DNA of 64,000 nt from assembly GCF_947623445.1 (NCBI RefSeq), contig NC_135246.1, positions 15,669,856 through 15,733,855 on the forward strand. The letters run 5' to 3'. The notes beneath the pieces were generated by a model, which ran no database searches, was not told the origin of the DNA, and worked only from the letters and a program-made list of their open reading frames with translations. The translations under genes were made by a program, and so were the position numbers. Numbering within the stretch: the first letter of the stretch is position 1; each line of letters opens with the position of its first letter. Below are positions 54,073 to 64,000 of this stretch, piece after piece. The DNA is from Clavelina lepadiformis. Lineage: Eukaryota; Chordata; Ascidiacea; Aplousobranchia; Clavelinidae.

Positions 54073-54673
54073 TGTCACGAGAATATCTTTTCACGCCTGT
54101 TTTATAAGCACTGCATTTTAACGTTGTAACACCCGGTTTGTAAAGCACTAGTTTACGGTGTAAGCTGTTTATAACTACTTAGTGTTTGTTTTATATTTAC
54201 TACCCCGTAAACTGTTAGGGAGTTTTTACCTTAGTGTGTGCGTGCACTGTTTTTCTGCTGCATTATGTTATACAGTAATTTAATCCAATGTGTGTGTGTC
54301 AGCCGTTTTTATAGATGCTGTTCATTACTTCATTTATGCGTACTTGCGTGTGCTTGTCCGTTTTCATAACTTCTCTCCCACTGTCGCACTTCTTTACTAT
54401 TTACACGTGCAGGGTTTTTTTAGCTTGTTTCTCGTTCCGCGTCACCGCACTACCCCTGCAGACCTATTTGGTAATTAACGCCCCACGCTTATTTTCTTGC
54501 TATGTGGCTAAGATTAATTCTGTGTTTTGGTTGAGTTGAGTTGGTCTACGTTTGGTTTTAATAAAGTGAAGACCCTTGTTTTTATCTAAGAAAGACTTGT
54601 AGAAATGAGACCGTCTGGCTATTCGACTAGCCGTTAAGCGGGGAGCTTACCTGGTAGAGAAAATTTGGTTACA
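54073..54673 (+). repeat. 5' LTR
   Basis: Starts TGTCACGAGAATATC, ends TTTGGTTACA. It contains an AATAAAG near 54,560 that may serve as polyadenylation signal in the 3' copy. Matches 59,823-60,423 at an exact offset of 5,750 with no difference seen by eye. Confidence 0.95.
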
Positions 54674-54691
54674 ATTGGCGAGCGCGCCAGG
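54674..54691 (+). other. Primer-binding-site candidate
   Basis: ATTGGCGAGCGCGCCAGG directly follows the left LTR, the position where a tRNA primer pairs to start minus-strand synthesis. I did not assign the tRNA. Confidence 0.6.
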
Positions 54692-54739
54692 ATCCCGCAG
54701 TCAAAAAGGTATCAAGGTATCAAGGTATTGTTTACCAGT

Positions 54740-57700
54740 ATGGCTTTTAATGTGACGTTGCCTCTACTAAGATATAAGTCCAATGAAGACTTTCAAGACT
54801 TTCTCAAAGTTTTTAACTCTTACTGCGCCAGCGTTAGGGCAAATCAAGATTTTAAGAAACACCTCCTCATTGAAAGTTTCGATAAGGACTTTGTCTGGGA
54901 AATTCAAGGGAAAGATGCCTCCGTCTACGACTTAGAGTTCGACGAGTTGGTGGAAAGGGCTTCAGAAGCAGGGCGATCAAAGGCGGAAATCAGCAGATTA
55001 AAAAACAGCCTTTTGGATAGGGTACAGAAACCGGACGAATCTACACGATCATTCGTCTACGCTTTGCGGAAACAGGGTGACATGGCATACGCCAGTGCAG
55101 ATCAAGCACCTGTAAAAAATGAGGTACTCTACTTGGCATTGATCCGGGGTTTGAGAAACCGCAAAATATCGGAAACCTTAGTCGCAGACCTAGAGATCGG
55201 CAGAGACTTCTTCATTACCAGCGCCCGAGCCATTGCCCTGGACGTCTCGGAAAAGACTCCGTGTTCAGACGTGTTCACTGTCGCTCGACTTTCACATGGA
55301 GACAAAAGCCGCCAGGACGAAGCGACTGTTTTGATGAAGAATGAACTTGCTAAGATAAGTGGCGAGATAAAATTGTTTAATGACAATATTCAAGGCCGGA
55401 TTTCAAGTATTGACGAAACTGTGTCTTCAGTGAAAACGCAAGTGAACACTTTACAACGAGACGTGGATCGCCTCCATTGGAAACCACGCGCACCGGGTCC
55501 GTCTGAAGGAAGAAATCAACGATACCGAAACCGTAAGTCCCCTTCCGATAAAACACGTGGGGTCCTAAACAACCCACGTTCAAATGCAAATCCGTCTAAA
55601 TATGATTCATTTAGGCGAGATTGCCTAAACCGTCAAAGCCTAGCTACGAATCACAACCCTCGGACTAACGCATGTGATGTAAACAGATCAAAGTTAAGTT
55701 GGAATCGATCCTGTCCGCCTGCTCCAGCCACCGCAACACCCGCTCAACAACATTACCGGAAAAGGTTATGCAAGTATGTTAATATGATGTTGTGTTCTGT
55801 GCCCATTTGTGCTCTGGTAGACACGGGAGCCAGCGTATCACTCATGTCTAAAACTTTGTTCGATAAAGTTTCATCAGAAAATCCGAGTACCACACTAGGC
55901 CCCACGTTAGATACACAGTTAACTACGGCTAGCGGGACGGCCCTACAGGTGTTAGGCCTTGTCACGTTATCAGTGCAAGTGGCCGGTTTGATCACAGAGT
56001 GCGAAATCTACGTAGTTAATCAACTCACGGAAGATTTCATCATTGGGTTAGATTTCGTCCAGCATCACCAATGCCGGATCTGCTACAAGGACAAAACTCT
56101 AGAAGCCGGATCGTCGTCAACACCCCTGCTCGATGGAAGAGTGACCTTACAACGAAACGAGGTTTATATCGTCGAAGACCTGATCGTCCCCGCTTCCACT
56201 GAGGTGTGTACTTCTGGCATATTTTGTATGGATCCGATGATTAAGATACCCGACGTTGAGTTCCCGGCACTAGTTGAAGGTAATCTCCGATTGAATGATA
56301 AATATGGGATACTAGCGGGTAACTACCTCACGCAAGTTCAGAACGGAAAGGTCCCCATTCGATTGGCTAATTTCAGTGATGACGAAGTCAGATTAGTCAA
56401 CGGAACCAGGGTCGCCACCCTACATCCAGTCTCTGTATTCGGCGGAGGTGATGTTTACCAGCCCGGCACGTGCGCTTTAGTTTCGAGATTAAACTCCACG
56501 TGTGACTGTAATAATAACCGATGCATTGTGAACTCCGACCAAAGATGTTCCGTAGCGTCGGTAGAAGAACATCGTTTTAAACCCCAGCGTGATCACTTGC
56601 AAGCTATCGAAGAAGGCGTAGATTTAGGGACGAAGCTGTCTAAGAGTGAACGTCGCGAAGTACTCAATTTATTATCGAAGCATTGGAAGTGTTTTTCGAC
56701 CAGTCAATTCGATCTAGGCAAAACCGACTTGATAGAACACCATGTCGATATTGGGACTAGCGCCCCCGTGAGACAACCGCATCGCCGAATACCCCCTCGA
56801 GACAAGCGAAAGGTAGAAGAAATCCTCACGGAAATGGAGAAGCAAGGCTTGGTTCGCACATCCACATCCCCTTGGTCCAGCGCCATTGTTCTTGTACGAA
56901 AAAAATCGGGCGAGGTGAGGTTTTGTGTTGATTACAGGCGCGTAAATGACCTGATGAAAAAGAACAGTTTCCCAATCCCACGTGTCGACGAGAGCCTGGA
57001 CGAATTGTCGAGTAACATTTATTTTTCTACTCTGGATCTGCGTTCAGGGTATTGGCAAATACCCATGAATCACAGGTCCCGCGAGGTTACGGCTTTTACC
57101 ACCCACATGGGGTTATATGAATGGAACGTTATGCCGATGGGTCTTAGCAATTCGGCGGCTACATTTCAACGATTGATGCACATCGTTCTAAATGGATTGG
57201 AGTGGCGCGGCGCTTTAGCATATTTAGACGATGTGATCGTGTATGGTCGCACATTCGGGGAACACATGTCTCGTTTAAGCGACGTTCTAAATCGACTGGA
57301 AGAAGCCGGTTTAACACTGAAACCGTCCAAATGCTCCCTTTTTCAAGAATCGGTGAAATTTTTGGGGCATAAAATTTCTAAGGAAGGCGTGATGTGTGAC
57401 GCCGAGAAATTAGAGGCAGTCGCGAATTGGCCGATACCTCGCACCGTGAAACACGTTCGACAGTTTGTAGGTCTGACATCATATTATAGGAAGTTTATTC
57501 CAAATTATGCCAAAATTGCCTCACCGTTGCACAAACTCACCGAGAAGAACAAGAAGTTTCAGTGGACCGAAGAGCATCAGAACGCCTTTGCTACTTTGAA
57601 GCGTTTGCTGTGTACCGCACCAGTGCTGGCATACCCAAACTACGACAAGCCGTTTATTCTCGACACCGATGCATCCGATAACGCAATTGGCGCTGTTCTG

Positions 57701-59785
57701 TCACAAGTCATAGATGACAGAGAGCGTGTGATCTCGTATTGTAGCCGATCTCTAGGGAAAGCAGAAAAGAACTACTCCACGACTCGAAAAGAGCTTCTGG
57801 CGGTCGTCTGGGCAACAAAATTGAATAGGTGTCACCTCCTAGGTCAAAAGTTTTTGCTGAGGACAGACCATGCATCGTTGCGTTGGTTATGGCAGTCAAA
57901 GGAGTTGTATGGACAATGCGCTCGATGGGTAGAACACCTTGCCGAGTACAATTTTGAGCTACTCCATCGACCAGGACAAAAACACAAAAACGCTGACGCG
58001 TTGAGTCGACGCCCTAACGAAGGTACACAGGTGAACCTCCCCTACAAATGGCATGACCAACAAGTTGCAACAAGCCTCGAAGATTCCAAGCAAACAGTCA
58101 ACAACATAGATCTTAGAGGCAACATCGGGTTTCTTCCGAATGAAGTACTGAATCTACAGGAAGAGGACGCAGAGATTGCCCCCGCTTTGAGATGGCTACA
58201 GTTGGGGAAAAGACCTCCGTACAAACATGTTAAAAACTTGTCAAGAATGACTAAGCATCTATGGGCCCAATTTGGAAGTTTACACACTTTTGACGGCCCT
58301 GTTTATTGGGCGAATAGTAATCGCAGTTTACCGGGAACACACTGTTATCGACTTATAACTCCGGAACCTATGCGTTTGTCTGTGTTGCAGTCACTACACG
58401 ATTGCGTTCTTGGCGGGGCTCATTTAGGGTTGACGAAAACTTGCCACAAAGTAGAAGAAAAATTTTATTGGCCTGGTTGGAGACAGGACACCGAAAAATA
58501 TTGCCGAAACTGCGATGTATGTCAAAGGAACAAGAAACCGCCGGCCGAGCCAAGGGCGAGGTTGGTTCCGTCCACGGAAGATAGGGCGATGCAGAGAGTA
58601 GAAATAGACGTCGTGGGACCTCTACCTATGACATCATCAGGTTTTCAATACATCTTGGTGGCGTGCGATTTATTTACCAAGTATGTAAGGGCCTGGCCCA
58701 TGCGCAATCAAACAGCAAAAACCACAGCGGACGTCTTGTTCCACCGATGGTTCACAGTTCATGGTGTACCAGATGTTATCCACAGCGACCGGGGTGGGAA
58801 TTTTGAGAGCGAGGTCTTCAAAGAACTATTACGATTGATGGGTTGTTCGAAAACAAGGACCACAAGTTATCATCCACAAGGGAACGGGGGAGTTGAAAGA
58901 AACAACAAGACTATCATCACCATGTTACGAAATTACGTACAGGAGGATCAACGTAGTTGGGATCAAGCTTTGTCAGCCGTCGTGGCGGCCTATAACGCGA
59001 GCGTCCACGACAGCACAGGTGTATCGCCGCATTTCTTATTAACTGGTCGTACGCTTCGTTTACCTGCGGATTTATTGGGCACACCGACCGGTGTAGTGCT
59101 AAAAACGTCGGTTATTCAGGATTTACAAACGCGGTTAAAGATTGCAGAAAAGACGGTGCGGGAAACGCTACGGAAACAACGAACGAAGATGGCCGACCTC
59201 TACGACCAACGACAAAGGGGGCTACCAATTGAAGTGGGGAAAGAAGTATGGCTGAAAGACCAAGTGGTCCCACAGGGAGAATATCGCAAATTTCATCTTC
59301 CTTACAAGGGCCCCTTCACGGTAGTGAACGCGCGACATCCCACTTATACTATTAAAGACAAAGCCGGCAAAGAGCAAACGGTTCATTTTAACAGAATGAA
59401 ATTAAGGGTTCATAGTGATGACAGGCGTGACAATCAACTCCCGTACGATCATGTTCCGGATAATGGCATTAACCACTGTTCTCCTTTTGAAGGTTTGGTG
59501 TTCATACCACAAAATTCAACGGATACCGCCACCGGAGAATCCGAGGCTACATCAATCAATACGAGCGCGACTGAGCAATTATCCAGTAGTCAAGGACGGG
59601 AAGACTCGGCAGTTGGGCAACTCAGGATCACAGAGGAGGGCAATAACGAGACAATAGAGACAAGCCAACCTGCCCTCGTAGAGAACGGCCCCATTCCCAG
59701 CGAGACCACTTCGGCCATGACGGAAAGAAACCTACCGCCACGGCGAGCTCGAAGACAAACACGTTTTTACCCGGATAATGAATAA
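54740..59785 (+). CDS. Gag-pol polyprotein of the Ty3/gypsy element
   Basis: One frame of 1,681 residues from the first ATG (MAFNVTLPLLRY). Approximate positions: Gag-like region 1-270 with no clear CCHC knuckle, aspartic protease LVDTGAS near 358, reverse transcriptase with RFCVDYRRVN, FSTLDLRSGYWQIP and YLDD near 828, RNase H DTDAS near 975, integrase HHCC zinc finger near 1,219-1,260 and DDE core with Asp near 1,289 and 1,350 and Glu near 1,385, then a C-terminal segment with PYKGPFTVV. Gag and pol share a single frame without a frameshift signal, as in some Ty3/gypsy lineages. The open frame extends upstream of the ATG to the left LTR edge. It looks whole. Confidence 0.95.
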   Translation: MAFNVTLPLLRYKSNEDFQDFLKVFNSYCASVRANQDFKKHLLIESFDKDFVWEIQGKDASVYDLEFDELVERASEAGRSKAEISRLKNSLLDRVQKPDESTRSFVYALRKQGDMAYASADQAPVKNEVLYLALIRGLRNRKISETLVADLEIGRDFFITSARAIALDVSEKTPCSDVFTVARLSHGDKSRQDEATVLMKNELAKISGEIKLFNDNIQGRISSIDETVSSVKTQVNTLQRDVDRLHWKPRAPGPSEGRNQRYRNRKSPSDKTRGVLNNPRSNANPSKYDSFRRDCLNRQSLATNHNPRTNACDVNRSKLSWNRSCPPAPATATPAQQHYRKRLCKYVNMMLCSVPICALVDTGASVSLMSKTLFDKVSSENPSTTLGPTLDTQLTTASGTALQVLGLVTLSVQVAGLITECEIYVVNQLTEDFIIGLDFVQHHQCRICYKDKTLEAGSSSTPLLDGRVTLQRNEVYIVEDLIVPASTEVCTSGIFCMDPMIKIPDVEFPALVEGNLRLNDKYGILAGNYLTQVQNGKVPIRLANFSDDEVRLVNGTRVATLHPVSVFGGGDVYQPGTCALVSRLNSTCDCNNNRCIVNSDQRCSVASVEEHRFKPQRDHLQAIEEGVDLGTKLSKSERREVLNLLSKHWKCFSTSQFDLGKTDLIEHHVDIGTSAPVRQPHRRIPPRDKRKVEEILTEMEKQGLVRTSTSPWSSAIVLVRKKSGEVRFCVDYRRVNDLMKKNSFPIPRVDESLDELSSNIYFSTLDLRSGYWQIPMNHRSREVTAFTTHMGLYEWNVMPMGLSNSAATFQRLMHIVLNGLEWRGALAYLDDVIVYGRTFGEHMSRLSDVLNRLEEAGLTLKPSKCSLFQESVKFLGHKISKEGVMCDAEKLEAVANWPIPRTVKHVRQFVGLTSYYRKFIPNYAKIASPLHKLTEKNKKFQWTEEHQNAFATLKRLLCTAPVLAYPNYDKPFILDTDASDNAIGAVLSQVIDDRERVISYCSRSLGKAEKNYSTTRKELLAVVWATKLNRCHLLGQKFLLRTDHASLRWLWQSKELYGQCARWVEHLAEYNFELLHRPGQKHKNADALSRRPNEGTQVNLPYKWHDQQVATSLEDSKQTVNNIDLRGNIGFLPNEVLNLQEEDAEIAPALRWLQLGKRPPYKHVKNLSRMTKHLWAQFGSLHTFDGPVYWANSNRSLPGTHCYRLITPEPMRLSVLQSLHDCVLGGAHLGLTKTCHKVEEKFYWPGWRQDTEKYCRNCDVCQRNKKPPAEPRARLVPSTEDRAMQRVEIDVVGPLPMTSSGFQYILVACDLFTKYVRAWPMRNQTAKTTADVLFHRWFTVHGVPDVIHSDRGGNFESEVFKELLRLMGCSKTRTTSYHPQGNGGVERNNKTIITMLRNYVQEDQRSWDQALSAVVAAYNASVHDSTGVSPHFLLTGRTLRLPADLLGTPTGVVLKTSVIQDLQTRLKIAEKTVRETLRKQRTKMADLYDQRQRGLPIEVGKEVWLKDQVVPQGEYRKFHLPYKGPFTVVNARHPTYTIKDKAGKEQTVHFNRMKLRVHSDDRRDNQLPYDHVPDNGINHCSPFEGLVFIPQNSTDTATGESEATSINTSATEQLSSSQGREDSAVGQLRITEEGNNETIETSQPALVENGPIPSETTSAMTERNLPPRRARRQTRFYPDNE

Positions 59786-59814
59786 TTTTTCCGGGGCCGG
59801 AAAAGAACTGGTCT

Positions 59815-59822
59815 GGGGGGGA
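59815..59822 (+). other. Polypurine tract
   Basis: GGGGGGGA immediately before the right LTR, where plus-strand synthesis is primed in LTR elements. Confidence 0.75.
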
Positions 59823-60423
59823 TGTCACGAGAATATCTTTTCACGCCTGTTTTATAAGCACTGCATTTTAACGTTGTAACACCCGGTTTGTAAAGCACTA
59901 GTTTACGGTGTAAGCTGTTTATAACTACTTAGTGTTTGTTTTATATTTACTACCCCGTAAACTGTTAGGGAGTTTTTACCTTAGTGTGTGCGTGCACTGT
60001 TTTTCTGCTGCATTATGTTATACAGTAATTTAATCCAATGTGTGTGTGTCAGCCGTTTTTATAGATGCTGTTCATTACTTCATTTATGCGTACTTGCGTG
60101 TGCTTGTCCGTTTTCATAACTTCTCTCCCACTGTCGCACTTCTTTACTATTTACACGTGCAGGGTTTTTTTAGCTTGTTTCTCGTTCCGCGTCACCGCAC
60201 TACCCCTGCAGACCTATTTGGTAATTAACGCCCCACGCTTATTTTCTTGCTATGTGGCTAAGATTAATTCTGTGTTTTGGTTGAGTTGAGTTGGTCTACG
60301 TTTGGTTTTAATAAAGTGAAGACCCTTGTTTTTATCTAAGAAAGACTTGTAGAAATGAGACCGTCTGGCTATTCGACTAGCCGTTAAGCGGGGAGCTTAC
60401 CTGGTAGAGAAAATTTGGTTACA
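59823..60423 (+). repeat. 3' LTR
   Basis: 601 bp, apparently identical to the 5' LTR, followed by GATA, the copy of the target site. Confidence 0.95.
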
Positions 60424-60998
60424 GATATATGTATACCGCGTATACGCCGTTTTAAATATTTATGCTAATCCGGTATCAACTTTCGAAGCGTTTCTTTTAA
60501 AGTATTTACTAACGTCTCCTCACATCTCAAAAAATGCATCAAATTAAATGGTTTTGTTGCAAAATGAAAGTAAACTTTATTCGTTTACAGGTTCGTTTCT
60601 AGTTCTACATCACCAAGCTTCGGGTTATCGTCTTAGGGCTAATTAACGTACGGCTCTAAACAGCTATAACATTAGAGCCAAGTCGACCTGCAACATGAAA
60701 AGTCCGTCAATCACTTGCTTAGTTTAAAAAAATAAAATTTATTTTATAAGAACTGCGAATATATCTGTTTTAAATATTCTCTAATAACTTCTAAACTAAT
60801 TTTCAATACAGTTTGGTTAAAGGTTTGATCACATAACTCAACGCGTGTTCGTTATTCGTCTAATTACAAATCATTCTAAGCCATATAGCGTTCGCAAGCA
60901 GGGAAGATTTGATTTTCGCGATTTGTATTGAGTCAAACTTGACACTGCACAGACTAGCAATTATCGAAAAATGAGAATCATTGAACTGAATGTGTAAA
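60424..60998. other. Intergenic DNA between LTR insertions
   Basis: No gene recognised. Confidence 0.45.
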
Positions 60999-61417
60999 TG
61001 TCACGAGATTATTTTATGCACCTGTTTTGTAGACACCACATTATATACCGTCTTTTCTTTGCATTGTGTTGTTTTTATGCATGTTCACGGTCTGCCGTAT
61101 TTTACTTGTTTATGTTCTTTTACTTGTTCTTGTACACCTGTTTTTATCAAATCTCTTGTGACGTCTCACGTAGTTACCCCAAAGGCTAAATTAGTATCGT
61201 GTTTTACGTTCCACGTTGATTCCTTCATCGCGTGGAATTTGTTTGGTGTAGTACTGTGCGCGGCTGGGCGACGGTTGTGGGCAGTTACGTTTTGGGTTTT
61301 AGTGAGAGATGATCGTTTTTATTAAGTAAAATGCCATTAAAAGTTAACAAGGCAAAACCGGCTAAGTGACTAGCCGTTAGAGCGGGAAGATTCCTGGTCA
61401 AAGAAAGTTTGGTTACA
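60999..61417 (+). mobile_element. Solo LTR, 419 bp
   Basis: Starts TGTCACGAGATTATTTTATG, ends GTTTGGTTACA, flanked by TAAA (60,995-60,998 and 61,418-61,421). Same family and same length as the solo LTR at 19,942-20,360. The ends resemble those of the full element at 54,073, and ACTAGCCGTTA near the right end is shared, so the two families are related. No internal region is left, as expected after recombination between LTRs. Confidence 0.88.
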
Positions 61418-62305
61418 TAAACAGAGAAACACGTCGTTTTTGAACGTTGACCTGGTTCCTAAATGCAGACAAAAGAAAGCGTTTTCGTCCCCTTGAAAAT
61501 GAAATGATTTTACTGGGCCAAACAATAGCATTTATGTGCAAACAAACGACGCTAATATAATCATATGGTCAGTTATGCACAAGAATTGTGTTAATGAACT
61601 AGTGCTGATCAGTGAAAGCTTGGCAGTTAGCAGGATAGCATCTCCGGGTTGTTTCAAAAAACCTATATGCTCGTTTGACTTCACTTGGCTCTCTCCAGGG
61701 ATGTCCCCTCAAAAAGTTGTTTTTAATTCAGCTATGTCCAACCGAAATACGTTAGTGGGCCAAAAATTACGTCACTAGTTGAATCAGGCCGCACATTGCC
61801 ACCATGAATAACTTACACTACTAACCACACAAACACAGTACCAACAACACGTATAATATAGGACGTTATGACGTTCAAGCAATTTCTACACGAAAAAAAT
61901 AATAATTAACAGCACACTTTCAAGGAAGGTCAAACAGACAGAGGAAAATATTAAAGAATAAACTAGTAAATCTTTTTTCCTCAGTTAATGCAAAACATGT
62001 TTTTGAATGTTATTACCCAACTTTGAAATATTGACAGGTAATTTTTATATTGCGCAACGTAACTGTTCGGCAGCTGTTTTAGTTCTTGCAGGAAAACAGA
62101 ATCTAAGTACTGTATATCTTTTCGTCTTTCATGAGTGAAAGCGATTTATTTCGGTTAAGTTCTAACGGTACGAGATTTCACCGACAACAGTATGTTAGAG
62201 TTGTTAAATATAAGATGAAATACTGTGCATGTAATACAACGATACCAACACCAGGGCCGCTCGAAACCTTCAAAAGACCCGCATTCGGTGTGCAGGTTGG
62301 ATATA
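61418..62305. other. Intergenic DNA
   Basis: No gene recognised. Confidence 0.45.
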
Positions 62306-63108
62306 AGGTACCTGTACCGAATAAGGCCCACCTAACACTTTTTTGAAAATAACTCAAGAACCATAAATGAGAATAGACTAAAAAATCGTATTCTATTAGT
62401 GAGGGTATATGACTACAACATATTAAAACCACAATACCTGACAACCCCCCAAAAAATTTTTATAAAGAAATTAAAAATTCCAAAAAATGGGCCTTATTAG
62501 GAGCATAGGCTCCTAATAAGGCCCACCAATTTTGTGAGTATTTTGATTCAAAACATAGTAATAGACAACATATAACATTATTAGAAATTTCACATTTTAA
62601 GTTGTACAAACATTTAAAAAGATTCCACTAGGCGCATCAAAGTAACTGCAACAATTTGCCAACTGATGACTGGAACCACTCTTGAAGTCTGGACATCAAT
62701 TATCCAAGCATCTTGTATGGGCCTTATTAGGCGGATGTGGCATCCACGAAAAAAATGTCACATTTTTATCATCAGAAACATTTTAGCAAAAAAAAGTGCA
62801 TTATCCTTTTCAATACTAAGTTGGTTGTTACATGAAAACTTCAGCCGGCTGACAACAGTTCATTTAACCGGCCAAATTCTCACTTACTTTTTTTCTAAAT
62901 TAACAAAACCACCTTAACTGCAAATATCAAATTTTTGTTGTGCTCTAGCGAATCGGTTGATCACGTGACAAGGATGAAATCTGGTAAACCATCATGAATT
63001 TATATTAGTTTTTATGTAGGGACAAAATCTTTCATTTATTTGCACGGGTTTGCGAAATATGAGCAATGGGCCTTATTAGCGACCGGGCCTTATTCGGTAC
63101 AGGTACCT
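62306..63108. mobile_element. Element with long inverted repeats, TA-flanked, 803 bp
   Basis: Left end AAGGTACCTGTACCGAATAA, right end its inverted match TTATTCGGTACAGGTACCT. TA flanks each side (62,304-62,305 and 63,109-63,110). The word GGGCCTTATTAG or its inverse occurs several times inside, including a near-perfect hairpin around 62,488-62,525 (TTAGGAGC and GCTCCTAA). Non-coding. The TA target suggests a Tc1/mariner-related mover, but the GGTACC ends are not ones I can place in a named family. Confidence 0.72.

Positions 63109-64000
<892 letters not shown>

Larger units (their letters stand above)
54073..60423 (+). mobile_element. Ty3/gypsy LTR retrotransposon, looks whole
   Basis: 6,351 bp with two 601-bp LTRs (TG...CA) that look identical, a 4-bp flanking duplication GATA (54,069-54,072 and 60,424-60,427), a primer-binding-site candidate after the left LTR, a G-rich polypurine tract before the right LTR, and one long gag-pol frame. 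Domain order protease, reverse transcriptase, RNase H, integrase is that of Ty3/gypsy. No envelope gene. Identical LTRs mean a very recent insertion. Confidence 0.96.

Overview
This window comes from an animal nuclear genome. It is AT-rich, its genes are cut into many short exons with GT-AG introns, and it is crowded with small DNA transposons, SINEs and one LTR retrotransposon. The best-conserved gene is a cytosolic asparaginyl-tRNA synthetase with the animal N-terminal UNE-N domain. An invertebrate deuterostome fits best, perhaps a tunicate with short introns, but the sequence does not settle the taxon.

Left part (1-10 kb): intergenic DNA with a tRNA-derived SINE and a LINE scrap. A nine-exon minus-strand gene (3,960-7,587) follows. 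It encodes a secreted protein with two tandem 2-oxoglutarate/Fe(II) oxygenase domains; the second keeps its catalytic residues and the first has lost them.

Middle (10-47 kb): a same-strand cluster of asparaginyl-tRNA synthetase (AsnRS) genes. It holds a relic last exon (10.1 kb), two nearly identical pseudogenes on a tandem duplication of about 7 kb (14.3-21.6 and 21.6-28.3 kb), an apparently intact but divergent paralogue (29.8-33.2 kb), and the full 13-exon NARS1 gene (41.6-46.7 kb). The paralogues keep the anticodon-binding and catalytic exons and the last part of the N-terminal region, and no counterpart of the first three exons is visible. All three readable paralogues share a Gln-to-Pro change in the amino-acid pocket, and their predicted tRNA-recognition residues have changed. 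A repurposed AsnRS-like protein family is the most interesting candidate system here. The two duplication units differ by a solo LTR, a Tigger-like MITE and another insertion; one unit keeps the empty site for each of the first two.

Spacer (33-41 kb): mobile elements, including a decayed hAT transposon with a ZBED-type transposase and perfect 8-bp target duplications.

Right part (47-64 kb): a minus-strand eight-exon gene for a LINGO-like membrane protein (leucine-rich repeats, one Ig domain, one membrane segment), then a whole-looking Ty3/gypsy element with two LTRs that look identical, a solo LTR of a related family, and a TA-flanked element with long inverted repeats.

Exon boundaries were placed by hand from reading frame, splice sites and family similarity. 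They are self-consistent in phase, but no transcript was available.
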